A DNA stretch of 64,000 nt. It comes from Candidatus Peribacteria bacterium (lineage in GTDB: Bacteria > Patescibacteriota > Gracilibacteria > Peribacterales > Peribacteraceae). The position numbers and the translations under genes are program-made. The stretch spans positions 186,001 to 250,000 of the forward strand of contig JACKFU010000001.1 of assembly GCA_020632295.1 (NCBI GenBank), read 5' to 3'. Shown in pieces: positions 43,210 to 51,403 of this stretch. Within the stretch, counting starts at the first letter, position 1; each line of letters opens with the position of its first letter. The notes below the pieces were generated by a model that saw only the letters and a program-made list of their open reading frames with translations, was not told where the DNA came from and did no database searches.

Positions 43210-43539
43210 TTACTTCTTCTGCACCTTTTTCTTTTTTGTCTTAGCAGGCTTCTTCGCACTTTTGCGTACAACTGCAACAACCTTCTTTTTCTTCGGTGCT
43301 TTTTTTAGCTTCTGGTTCACTTCGCCTGGAATCCACTGAAGACTTGCGAGAACATCTTCGCCACCCATATACTGCCAATCAACCTCTTTGAGGAGCGTCT
43401 TAAATTCTTGTAGCGTCTTCTGCGCAGTCTTCACCTTACTTGCGTCCGCATCTTTATCATCCAAGAAATTCCAGAGTTCTACCTGCATAAGATAGAGCGA
43501 TTGGACTTTAGCGAGTGCGGATTCTTTCTTGCTTGGCAT
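43210..43539 (-). CDS. Lysine-rich-tailed protein of unknown function
   Basis: 109 residues. An acidic-helical N-terminal two thirds (LQEFKTLLKEVDWQYMGGED) is followed by a histone-H1-like tail made of KKAPKKKK, KSAKKPAKTKKKKVQKK. The tail suggests nucleic-acid binding. No family recognised. Converges on hsp20 with 3 nt between stops. Confidence 0.65.
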   Translation of the reverse strand: MPSKKESALAKVQSLYLMQVELWNFLDDKDADASKVKTAQKTLQEFKTLLKEVDWQYMGGEDVLASLQWIPGEVNQKLKKAPKKKKVVAVVRKSAKKPAKTKKKKVQKK

Positions 43540-43702
43540 GGATGTATTTAGGGAAGAAAAATCTGATTATTGTAGTGAATTTGAGCCGAAAAGTCAATTC
43601 ACACCCCGTACAGGGAGGCAAAAGCATACTCACAAGAATAGAATTGCAAAGAAAAATTTTCATTTTTTCGTTTTTTGCCTTGTGGATGCTATCATCGTGC
43701 AT

Positions 43703-44539
43703 ATGAAGATTACGCAAGCAATTTTGCCTGTTGCAGGCCTTGGCACACGTTTTCTGCCGTGGACAAAAGCTGTTCCCAAGGAAATGCTCCCGGTTGGAAA
43801 TCAGCCAATAATCGCAAAAATTGTTGATGAATGCATGGATGCAGGCATTTTTGACATCTGCTTTGTAATCAACAGAGGGAAAGAAATGATTCCTCAGTAC
43901 TTCTACGAACACCCAGAACTTGAGGCAGAATTGGAAAAGCGCGGCAAATTAGACCAGTTAGCACATCTCAAAAAGTATGATGAAGCCAACTTTCATGTAG
44001 TGTATCAAGACGAACAGCACGGAGACGGTCATGCAATTCTCCAAGCACTCGACTGGGTGGACAGTGAGAGTGTTGCCATTCTCTTTGGTGATGACCTCTT
44101 TGCTGGCAAGAAATCTGGTATGCAACAGCTTGTCGATGCGTACAGCGCACTTGCGGACAATGAGCGCGGAGCAATGCTTGCACTGGAAACTATTGACCCG
44201 TCACAGACAGAGAAGTACGGCATTGCATCTGTTGCTGCGACGCATGTGAGTAGCGATCGACTCCATGCAATTCATGGACTCGTAGAAAAACCTCGGCCAG
44301 AAGATGCGCCATCGCATCTTGGCATTGTTGGACGCTACATTATTCCGCGATCGACGTTTGATGTACTCCCAACAGTTGGCGCAAGTCATGGTGGAGAGAT
44401 TCGGTTAATCGATGCGCTCATCGAACAACTTGGTGCGATACCTATCTTTGGTCTTGAGTGCGAAGGGACACGCCTTGATACCGGGACACCGGATGGGTAC
44501 ATCCATGCTGTGCAGGTATTAACAAATCTGAAGAGCTAA
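43703..44539 (+). CDS. galU: UTP-glucose-1-phosphate uridylyltransferase
   Basis: 278 residues from ATG 43703. LPVAGLGTRFLPWTKAVPKE (nucleotide-binding loop with catalytic Lys), MLPVGNQPIIAKIVDEC, QDEQHGDGHAILQALDWV, ILFGDDLF and GIASV...LVEKPRPEDAPS match GalU. Makes UDP-glucose for glycans. TATCAT ends 7 nt before the start. The stop abuts the stop of the convergent secreted-protein gene with no gap. Confidence 0.95.
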   Translation: MKITQAILPVAGLGTRFLPWTKAVPKEMLPVGNQPIIAKIVDECMDAGIFDICFVINRGKEMIPQYFYEHPELEAELEKRGKLDQLAHLKKYDEANFHVVYQDEQHGDGHAILQALDWVDSESVAILFGDDLFAGKKSGMQQLVDAYSALADNERGAMLALETIDPSQTEKYGIASVAATHVSSDRLHAIHGLVEKPRPEDAPSHLGIVGRYIIPRSTFDVLPTVGASHGGEIRLIDALIEQLGAIPIFGLECEGTRLDTGTPDGYIHAVQVLTNLKS

Positions 44540-44929
44540 TCAATCGTCGTCGTCATTGTCGAAGAATCCTCGTGGGACCCAGTCGTCATCATCGTCGTAG
44601 TAGTCGTAGTAGTCATATCGACGATTGTCATCGTAGTAATAATCATCGTAATAACGATTGTTGTACGATGGAACGTACGGATCGTAGTACTGTTCGATCA
44701 TGCATTCACCCTGCACATTGGCATACAGGCAGTTGCTCCTTGTCGTTGTTGTATTGCTATATCGGTATTGCGGATAATGCTGCTGTGACTGTATTACACG
44801 ATATGGATAGGTATAGGTGCGATTTGTCGGTGCAAAGCGCTGTATATAGTGAACGTTTTCAAAATACGTTGCTGCCTGCACGGGCAGAGCAACAAGGAAG
44901 AGAAGTACCATAGTAACAACACGACGCAT
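44540..44929 (-). CDS. Secreted Tyr/Asp-rich protein
   Basis: 129 residues: signal peptide (VVTMVLLFLVALPVQAAT), a Tyr-rich middle (YPYRVIQSQQHYPQYRYSN) with a Cys pair (NCLYANVQGEC), and a tail of repeated Tyr/Asp (RYYDDYYYDDNRRYDYYDYY) ending DDDD. Low-complexity acidic-aromatic tail suggests metal or surface binding. No family recognised. First of four small secreted-protein genes at 44.5-46.7 kb. Confidence 0.6.
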   Translation of the reverse strand: MRRVVTMVLLFLVALPVQAATYFENVHYIQRFAPTNRTYTYPYRVIQSQQHYPQYRYSNTTTTRSNCLYANVQGECMIEQYYDPYVPSYNNRYYDDYYYDDNRRYDYYDYYDDDDDWVPRGFFDNDDDD

Positions 44930-44993
44930 AGGAAAGTGAAGCTATCACGTTCATCTTACCGTTTGCAAGAATCATGGATTGACCGAAGCGGTG

Positions 44994-45407
44994 TTAGAAG
45001 CACTGATATCCTTCTGGCTGCACTCTGTAGTTTGCGCGACTGTACGTGAAGTTAGTGCAGTAGGTATCTGGACTTAGGTTACGTGCTTGTATTGGATCTT
45101 GGTATCCGCGCCATCCAGCATAGCGTGTATCAACGTACTGTGACGTGCCTCCCTTGCGATAGAACGGATGAAGAACGCTACGACGCGCATAGATCGGGTC
45201 GAAGTAGGCAGGGTTATCAAACGTTGCGTAACCATACTTCTCGTAACGTGCTGCGAGGCGCTTTCTGAGATTTTCTTCTCGAGTGCGCTGCTCATATGGA
45301 TGCTCGCCGTAACGAATATCTGTTACAGTACCGTTGTATGCTGCCGCTGTCGGAACACCCTGGATAAGGGCAAGCATTAGCGTAAGGACGAGAGTTGTAT
45401 ACTTCAT
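44994..45407 (-). CDS. Secreted protein of unknown function, 137 aa
   Basis: Signal peptide (TLVLTLMLALIQGVPTAAA), then a basic, Tyr-rich mature part (RKRLAARYEKYGYATFDNPA, YFDPIYARRSVLHPFYRKGG) with two cysteines near the C-terminus (DTYCTNF, GYQCF). No family recognised. Same strand as the preceding gene, about 65 nt apart. Confidence 0.6.
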   Translation of the reverse strand: MKYTTLVLTLMLALIQGVPTAAAYNGTVTDIRYGEHPYEQRTREENLRKRLAARYEKYGYATFDNPAYFDPIYARRSVLHPFYRKGGTSQYVDTRYAGWRGYQDPIQARNLSPDTYCTNFTYSRANYRVQPEGYQCF

Positions 45408-45491
45408 AGGGAAGTTATAATACTATAATTTATAATAGAGTCAATAGGGTTTGGGTGCATTCTCTTCTTGCAGATGTACACTTCTCCTCCT

Positions 45492-46082
45492 ATGAAAACT
45501 CCACTTCTCACGCCCATCCTTACAGTATCGCTGTTTGCAGCGTCTGCAACACCTGTTGCAGCATATAGTCAAAATACCGTCATTAACCCTCTATACGGGC
45601 CGTACTATCGGCAAATGGCCAGCACGACATCTACTGGTATTCCTGCTGCCAAGGGGCACCAGAGCTACTACGGCATCCCAGAAGCTGGCGTAAACCTACT
45701 GCCACTAAACCGCCGCGACAGTATCCTCCAAGAGCTTGCGCAGCGTGTGATTAACTTACAGACACTACGAAACCGTACTGGTATTACTCCTGAGTATACG
45801 AGAGAAAAGAATATTTACGAGCGACTCCTTACACGTGTTGGTAGTCCAGATGTTGAGCATTACCGCGCACCGCAGGAAGCACCAACGCGTAGCGTATGGC
45901 GCAACGGGCAACTTGTTTCTGTGCCACGGTTAACCCCTGCCGATATTCACGAAGCTGTTGATGCATACGAGTACGAACGTGCTGTACGCACGAGTCCAGA
46001 GGACGAGTGCAAACGGTTTAGTGGTACGCGTGAAGCAATCTGTCGTTACCAGCAACGCGTTGACGATCGTATTAACAACTAG
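45492..46082 (+). CDS. Secreted protein with C-terminal Cys motif
   Basis: 196 residues from MKTPLLTPILTVSLFAASAT (signal peptide). Mature part has charged helices (ILQELAQRVINLQTLRNRTG). The C-terminus, ECKRFSGTREAICRYQQRVD, shares the pattern EC-x10-C-x-Y-x-QR-x-D with the next gene, suggesting a disulfide-closed end module of a lineage-specific family. Confidence 0.6.
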   Translation: MKTPLLTPILTVSLFAASATPVAAYSQNTVINPLYGPYYRQMASTTSTGIPAAKGHQSYYGIPEAGVNLLPLNRRDSILQELAQRVINLQTLRNRTGITPEYTREKNIYERLLTRVGSPDVEHYRAPQEAPTRSVWRNGQLVSVPRLTPADIHEAVDAYEYERAVRTSPEDECKRFSGTREAICRYQQRVDDRINN

Positions 46083-46122
46083 CGAACACGTACGGAAGAC
46101 TGTACACTAGTGGTACCTTCCT

Positions 46123-46734
46123 ATGATTCGTACCATTGCTACGCTGAGTGTACTTGTTGTTCTTCTCTCGTTTGGAGGAAGTATAACTACAGTCCATGCT
46201 GAGACAGATCCAAATCTTGTCCGTTATCTTACTATCCCCGACTTTAGACGTGCAGCAGTGAACGATAAGTATGCGTACAAGAAGAGACGCTTGCGACAGT
46301 TTGACGATTTTACCACTGGCTCGGGTATTACCACTTTCGACCGACGTGCAGAGTATCTCCGTGCGACCCAACTTCAGCGCATTCAGGAAGATTTAGATGC
46401 AAAGGAATTCGGTGATACGCGCAGTAGACCTGCATATCTTAGGCCAGAAGGACAAACGCGTTTTGAAAACACGATCCAACGACGTCTCAAGGAAGCAGAA
46501 AGCCAACAGAGTGTTCGTTTGCGAAGCACAGTGCGTGGACTGACACGTGCAAATCGCGTAACGGCAGAGGAGCACGCAGAGCAGGTGCGTACCTACCGCT
46601 CGCAAGTACGTGAAGCAGAGCAAAAACAATTCATTCCAAACTACACAAGTACTACTGTACGTGAGTGCCTGTCTCTCTCCAGAAGGAGGCAAGCGCAATG
46701 TTTGTACAATCAGCGGGCAGACGCGCAAAACTAA
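46123..46734 (+). CDS. Secreted protein with C-terminal Cys motif
   Basis: 203 residues. Signal peptide (IATLSVLVVLLSFGGSITTV), Arg/Glu-rich helices (RFENTIQRRLKEAESQQSVR, EEHAEQVRTYRSQVREAEQK), and the end ECLSLSRRRQAQCLYNQRAD, which aligns with the previous gene (EC-x10-C-x-Y-x-QR-x-D). Possibly a helical extracellular protein. Its stop overlaps that of uvrB by 4 nt. Confidence 0.6.
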   Translation: MIRTIATLSVLVVLLSFGGSITTVHAETDPNLVRYLTIPDFRRAAVNDKYAYKKRRLRQFDDFTTGSGITTFDRRAEYLRATQLQRIQEDLDAKEFGDTRSRPAYLRPEGQTRFENTIQRRLKEAESQQSVRLRSTVRGLTRANRVTAEEHAEQVRTYRSQVREAEQKQFIPNYTSTTVRECLSLSRRRQAQCLYNQRADAQN

Positions 46735-48713
46735 AGCTCCCGCTTTAATACTTCAATCTCATCTCTCAGATCTGCCGCTTTCTCAAACTCGTAGTTTTGT
46801 GCGGCAAGTTCCATCTGGTGTTCCAGCTCTTCGATGAGACGCTTCTTCTCATCTTTTGGAATCTTCTGATGATCGCGCTTGGGGCGTCTGAGCTCCAGCT
46901 TCTTCTCATCTTCGGCAATGTCGTGCACGGCTTTGATGATGCTCTGCGGCGTAATGCCATGGTCTTCATTGTATTTCTGCTGAATCTCACGGCGACGATT
47001 GGTTTCATCGAGTGCTGCACGCATGGCATCGGTTTCTTTGTCGGCATACAACGTGACATGGCCATTAACGTTACGGGCAGCACGACCAATGGTTTGAATG
47101 AGGGCATCGCGACTACGCAGGAAGCCTTGCTTATCTGCATCTAAAATAGCAATGAAACTTACTTCTGGTAGATCGAGTCCTTCTCGGAGCAAGTTGATAC
47201 CAACGATAATGTCGATTTCTCCCGTGCGCAGTTGCCTGAGAATTTCGATGCGTTCCATTGTTTCGATATCACTATGTAAGTACCGCACGGAATATCCCTG
47301 ATCGCGCAGGTACTCATCGAGTTGTTCTGCGGACTTCTTGGTAAGCGTTGTCAGCAGCACACGCTCTTTGCGTTTGATAGTGTCATTGATTTCTTTGGTG
47401 ATGTCATCAATCTGATTCTTCGTCGGCTTCACGGTAACAACAGGATCGAGTAGTCCCGTCGGACGAATAATCTGTTCCGCGATGCGTTCTTTTTTCGTGT
47501 GTTCGTACTCGTATTTTCCGGGGGTAGCAGAAACATAAATGGTTTGCCCGAGGCGCGACTCAAACTCATCAAACTTCAGTGGACGGTTATCGTGTGCACT
47601 CGGAAGACGAAACCCATACTCGATGAGTGTTTGCTTTCGCGACCGGTTCCCTTCGTACATTCCCCCAACTTGCGGTACGGAGATATGACTCTCGTCGATG
47701 AACATGAGGAAGTCATCGGGGAAGTAGTCGAGTAGGGTGCTTGGAGGACGGTTGGGCTCACCGCTATTGTTTAGGTAGCGTAAATAGTTTTCGATGCCCG
47801 TGCAGTAGCCAGTCTCGAGAAGCATTTCGATATCGTACTCCGTGCGCGTGCGAATACGCTCTGCTTTGGCAAGCTCTCCGGCATCTTTCAATTCTTTCTC
47901 ACGAACTTCCATCTCTGCTTTTATTCCTTCGATCGCTGCATCGATTTTTTCTTTGGTGGTAACGTTGTGTGCTGCGGGGAAGATAACGACGTCCTGCAGT
48001 TCTGCAATGAGTTCACCGGTGAAGCTATCGACTTCTTGAATGGTTTCAATTTCATCAAACGGCATCTCAATACGAAACACGGTGTCACCTCCCGGTGGAA
48101 AAATTTCGACAGTATCACCGAGCACATGGAACTGTGACTGACGGAATTCGATACCGCTTCTGGTGTACTGAATGTCAGTGAGTTGCCTGAGGAGTTTGTC
48201 GCGCTGCAACATCTGCCCACGTTCGAGTTTGATGGCGAGTGCTTCGTAATCCGATACGTCACCAAGGCCGTAAATACAACTAACGGATGCGACGATGAGC
48301 ACGTCTTTTCGCGTCAGCAGATTGTGCGTTGCCGCGTGGCGGTACTTATTGATTTCATCGTTGATGCTTGCATCTTTTTCGATGTACGTATCCGTTGATG
48401 GGAGGTACGCCTCCGGTTGGTAGTAGTCGTAATATGAGACGAAGTAAGAGACGGCATTATCGGGGAAGAAGTTCTGAAACTCACTACACAGCTGCGCTGC
48501 AAGCGTCTTGTTGTGTGCCAGCACCAATGCAGGTCGCTGCAATTCATTGATGATGTTTGCCATCGCAAAGGTCTTTCCGGTTCCCGTTGCGCCAAGCAAT
48601 ATCTGGTGCCGCTCTTTGGCGTTAATACCATCAATCAGCTTTGCAATCGCCGCCGGCTGGTCGCCGGTAGGCTTAAAATCGGAGACGAGCCGGAATTTTT
48701 GGTCTTTGGACAT
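46731..48713 (-). CDS. uvrB: Excinuclease ABC subunit B
   Basis: 660 residues from MSKDQKFRLVSDFKPTGDQP. Walker A LLGATGTGKTFAMANI (about 38-53), beta-hairpin FVSYYDYYQPEAYLPSTDTY, helicase motifs (TTLTKKSAEQLDEYLRDQG, VGINLLREGLDLPEV, QTIGRAARN) and a C-terminal UVR motif (ELEHQMELAAQNYEFEKAAD). Damage-verification helicase of nucleotide excision repair. The upstream extension to 48749 is not conserved. TACAAT ends 8 nt before the start. Confidence 0.97.
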   Translation of the reverse strand: MSKDQKFRLVSDFKPTGDQPAAIAKLIDGINAKERHQILLGATGTGKTFAMANIINELQRPALVLAHNKTLAAQLCSEFQNFFPDNAVSYFVSYYDYYQPEAYLPSTDTYIEKDASINDEINKYRHAATHNLLTRKDVLIVASVSCIYGLGDVSDYEALAIKLERGQMLQRDKLLRQLTDIQYTRSGIEFRQSQFHVLGDTVEIFPPGGDTVFRIEMPFDEIETIQEVDSFTGELIAELQDVVIFPAAHNVTTKEKIDAAIEGIKAEMEVREKELKDAGELAKAERIRTRTEYDIEMLLETGYCTGIENYLRYLNNSGEPNRPPSTLLDYFPDDFLMFIDESHISVPQVGGMYEGNRSRKQTLIEYGFRLPSAHDNRPLKFDEFESRLGQTIYVSATPGKYEYEHTKKERIAEQIIRPTGLLDPVVTVKPTKNQIDDITKEINDTIKRKERVLLTTLTKKSAEQLDEYLRDQGYSVRYLHSDIETMERIEILRQLRTGEIDIIVGINLLREGLDLPEVSFIAILDADKQGFLRSRDALIQTIGRAARNVNGHVTLYADKETDAMRAALDETNRRREIQQKYNEDHGITPQSIIKAVHDIAEDEKKLELRRPKRDHQKIPKDEKKRLIEELEHQMELAAQNYEFEKAADLRDEIEVLKREL

Positions 48714-48804
48714 GTTTAACGATTGTACTCTTTTGGACTGATACCCCAAAGGGTTCCTCTTAGAAAATGTGGAAATTTGGAGGAATCCCGCTACTCTAGG
48801 AACA

Positions 48805-50100
48805 ATGATTGACTTAAACGACCTCCGCGCCCGGCCCGATGCCTACAAGAAAGCAGCCAAGGATAAGAATATCACCATTGATATCGATGCACTTCTCAAG
48901 CTGGATGATGAGCGTAAAGCGCTGATTCCGGGAATTGAACACGCACGATCATTACAAAATGAGGCAAACAAATTAATTCCTACTCTAAAAGGCGATGAAA
49001 AACAGGAGCAACTGAAAGAGCTAAAAGCTAAGAGCTTAGAGCTAAAAGCACTTGAGGCAGAATTGAAAAACGTAGAGGAGCCATGGAAAGAAATGCAACT
49101 CATGCTGCCGTCGATTCCACTCGACCGTGTTCCTGTTGGAAAAGACGATAGTGAAAACGTGGAAGTATTCAAATGGGGAGACCCTTCGACTGCGCTCAGG
49201 GTGCCCGCTGACGCGGCCAAGGACCATATTACGCTCGGAGAGAACCTCGACATGCTCGACTTTAAGCGTGCAGCAACTGTAGGAGGTTCGAGGAGTTACT
49301 ACCTCAAGGGCGAAGGTGCACGTCTCCAGCAAGCCCTCATGCGTTACACAATGGACCATCTGCACAGCAAAGGCTGGACACTCTTCTGCCCGCCGCTTAT
49401 GGCAAACTTCGAAGCATTCATGGGTACAGGGTTCTTCCCAGGTGCCGACCAGAATAACATCTATTCTCTTGATGATGGCCTCTACTTGATTGGTACCTCA
49501 GAAGTAACCGTCTGCAGCTACCACCGTGATGAAATTCTGAAAGAAGAAGATCTTCCCAAGCGCTACGCAGGATACAGCGCATGCTTCCGTCGCGAGGCAG
49601 GCAGCTACGGCAAAGACACAAAGGGTCTTTACCGTGTCCATCAGTTTGAAAAAGTGGAACAGGTGGTGCTGTGCAAAGCAGACCAAGAGGAAGCCATGAA
49701 GATGTTTGAGGAGATTCGCCAAAATGCAGAAGAAGTACTACAAGCGCTCAAGCTCCCATACCGGATTATTGATGTCTGTACCGGAGATATGGGCAAAGGA
49801 AAGGTCTTCATGCAGGACATCGAAACCTGGATGCCAAGCAGAGGCAGCTACGGTGAAACCCATAGCTGCAGTTACCTCGGCGACTTCCAGGCGCGCAGGC
49901 TCAATATGAGATATGAAGAAAGTGGCAGTGGCGGCGCGCCAGTGGCACGCCGTTACGTGCACACCTTAAACAACACCTGCATCGCCTCTCCACGCATTCT
50001 GATTCCGATTATGGAAATCTACCAGAATGCGGACGGCAGTATCACGGTTCCCGAAGTGTTGCGGCCCTACATGGGAGGGCTTGAAAGAATAGAGAAGTAG
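48805..50100 (+). CDS. serS: Seryl-tRNA synthetase
   Basis: 431 residues from MIDLNDLRARPDAYKKAAKD. N-terminal tRNA-binding coiled coil (about 30-105), then class II core: motif 2 ACFRREAGSYGKDTKGLYRV, QFEKVEQVV, motif 3 near NNTCIASPRILI. Two micro-repeats are read in frame: 49181-49202 (ACCCTTCGAC...), giving GDPSTALRVPADAA where relatives have a short loop, and a Lys/Leu-rich tandem at about 49015-49050 in the coiled coil. TACTCT ends 7 nt before the start. Confidence 0.97.
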   Translation: MIDLNDLRARPDAYKKAAKDKNITIDIDALLKLDDERKALIPGIEHARSLQNEANKLIPTLKGDEKQEQLKELKAKSLELKALEAELKNVEEPWKEMQLMLPSIPLDRVPVGKDDSENVEVFKWGDPSTALRVPADAAKDHITLGENLDMLDFKRAATVGGSRSYYLKGEGARLQQALMRYTMDHLHSKGWTLFCPPLMANFEAFMGTGFFPGADQNNIYSLDDGLYLIGTSEVTVCSYHRDEILKEEDLPKRYAGYSACFRREAGSYGKDTKGLYRVHQFEKVEQVVLCKADQEEAMKMFEEIRQNAEEVLQALKLPYRIIDVCTGDMGKGKVFMQDIETWMPSRGSYGETHSCSYLGDFQARRLNMRYEESGSGGAPVARRYVHTLNNTCIASPRILIPIMEIYQNADGSITVPEVLRPYMGGLERIEK

Positions 50101-50214
50101 CTAGACAGTGGTTTTTCGGCTGTATAGAAACACATATCCGAATTCTGGGAACTTTGTTGTGTTTCTATTATAGATCCGTAGTATGGGCACAATCTTTTCC
50201 TTCCACATTTTCAC

Positions 50215-50391
50215 ATGCCTGAGAACGAGAACACCCCTCCATTTGAATTCGCTCTAAGCGCCGATGACGCTGCTCTAGTGGAGCTGGCAAATATGCAGTC
50301 GACCCGTGTAGCTAAGCAAACAACGCATTATCAAGAAGAAATGCAGAGTGCATTGAATCAACTAGACATAACTGAATTGGCGACGGACTAA
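50215..50391 (+). CDS. Small acidic protein, 58 aa
   Basis: MPENENTPPFEFALSADDAA, then VAKQTTHYQEEMQSALNQLD. No family recognised. A self-contained gene between serS and a strong terminator at 50416. Confidence 0.55.
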   Translation: MPENENTPPFEFALSADDAALVELANMQSTRVAKQTTHYQEEMQSALNQLDITELATD

Positions 50392-50415
50392 TTCCTCTAC
50401 TACTAGCCAAATTCA

Positions 50416-50441
50416 AGCCCTCCCATCCAGAGGGCTTTTTT
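50416..50441 (+). terminator. Rho-independent terminator
   Basis: AGCCCTC (50416-50422) and GAGGGCT (50430-50436) with a 7-nt loop, followed by six T. Ends transcription from the 58-aa gene; the next promoter starts 3 nt later. Confidence 0.85.
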
Positions 50442-50443
50442 GG

Positions 50444-50449
50444 TATAAT
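50444..50449 (+). promoter_or_regulatory. -10 element for the 50458-51363 operon
   Basis: TATAAT ends 8 nt before the ATG at 50458. AAGGA lies in the gap and could be a weak ribosome-binding site, but the leader would be very short. Confidence 0.6.
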
Positions 50450-50457
50450 ATAAGGAT

Positions 50458-50859
50458 ATGTTTTTACTCCTCGCAGGATCATCGGAAATGGCCCGGGCAC
50501 TCATCGTCGATGAGTTCCTCGGACAACACGAAGACTGGCAGCACCTGGCGCTTGAGGATATTCAAGACGCCGACATGGAGGATGAGGATATTTTTAACTT
50601 CCAGACAACGTTTATGACGATGGTTGCCTGTGAATGTGCCAAAGAAGCCAGAGAATCTGGTTTTCATATCATCATTACCTGCCCCGAAAGCGAGATGATT
50701 GAGGGGGTCTATAGCGAAATTGATGAGCCGATAATTAGCGTGTATCTGGGAACCGAAGACGAGGCAGATGGGTTTGACCATGTGATTGATTCTGGATCGA
50801 AATCGATGGTAGAAGTATCGAAGAATCTCAACGAGATTATTAAGGCTCTCCCCGCATAA
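50458..50859 (+). CDS. Hypothetical protein, 133 aa
   Basis: LLLAGSSEMARALIVDEFLG has the look of a P-loop kinase N-terminus without its Lys/Ser, and GFHIIITCPESEMIEGVYSE follows as a core strand, so a degenerate nucleotide-kinase fold is possible. Acidic overall. Two nt separate it from the response-regulator gene, so they are co-transcribed. Function unknown. Confidence 0.55.
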   Translation: MFLLLAGSSEMARALIVDEFLGQHEDWQHLALEDIQDADMEDEDIFNFQTTFMTMVACECAKEARESGFHIIITCPESEMIEGVYSEIDEPIISVYLGTEDEADGFDHVIDSGSKSMVEVSKNLNEIIKALPA

Positions 50860-50861
50860 GC

Positions 50862-51230
50862 ATGTCTACCTTCCTCATCGCCGATGATAACGAAGGAAAA
50901 ATGATGATGCTTGATGCCATTGTGCGTCGTTGGGGGAAGGCTGGCACAATTCTACGGGCACAAACGACAGAGGAGGCGCAGCATTTTTGTGATGAACAAG
51001 AAATTACCTGGGCCTTTATTGACTACTACATGCCTTCCGAAAATGGCCCTACCGTTATTGCATACCTTAAGGAGAAATGGCCAAATGCACACATCGCTTT
51101 AGTCACCTCGGCAAACAACGCTTCCAACAATGCAGAGGCACTTGCTGCAGGTGCTGAGGCTGTTATCTGCACTTCCTTCCAGAGTGATGAAGTAGAAAAG
51201 GCTTTTCAAGAACTTTTACATCGTTGGTAA
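50862..51230 (+). CDS. Stand-alone receiver (REC) domain, degenerate
   Basis: 122 residues, one CheY-like domain. Acidic pair in FLIADDNEGK, phosphoacceptor Asp in WAFIDYYMPSENGP, Thr/Ser site in ALVTSANN. The conserved Lys after strand 5 is missing: the segment reads AVICTSFQSDE. Phosphorylation-dependent switching may therefore be altered. No output domain and no histidine kinase nearby. Co-transcribed with the gene upstream and the 41-aa membrane protein. Confidence 0.75.
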   Translation: MSTFLIADDNEGKMMMLDAIVRRWGKAGTILRAQTTEEAQHFCDEQEITWAFIDYYMPSENGPTVIAYLKEKWPNAHIALVTSANNASNNAEALAAGAEAVICTSFQSDEVEKAFQELLHRW

Positions 51231-51237
51231 CACTTCT

Positions 51238-51363
51238 ATGTTTCATAAATCCCATCCTATTCCAAAGGCCATTGCACTCGTTATTGCCGTACTCATCATG
51301 ATTCCGGTTGCAAAAGAATGGCACACAATGGCCGGTGCTCTTATTGATGCATTTATCAAATAG
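51238..51363 (+). CDS. Tiny membrane protein, 41 aa
   Basis: One helix, AIALVIAVLIMIPVAKEW, with a basic N-terminus (MFHKSHPIPK). It follows the receiver gene by 7 nt. May be a membrane tether for the operon's soluble products; this is inference. Confidence 0.5.
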   Translation: MFHKSHPIPKAIALVIAVLIMIPVAKEWHTMAGALIDAFIK

Positions 51364-51364
51364 T

Positions 51365-51402
51365 GCATTGTTAATGGTTAACTGTTAATGGTTAACTGTT
51401 GT
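51365..51402. repeat. Solo repeat (GTTAACTGTTAATG family)
   Basis: Tandem GTTAATGGTTAACT units directly before the GTG start of the glycosyltransferase gene. Same family as 40204-40653 and 42651-42686. Confidence 0.6.
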
Positions 51403-51403
51403 T

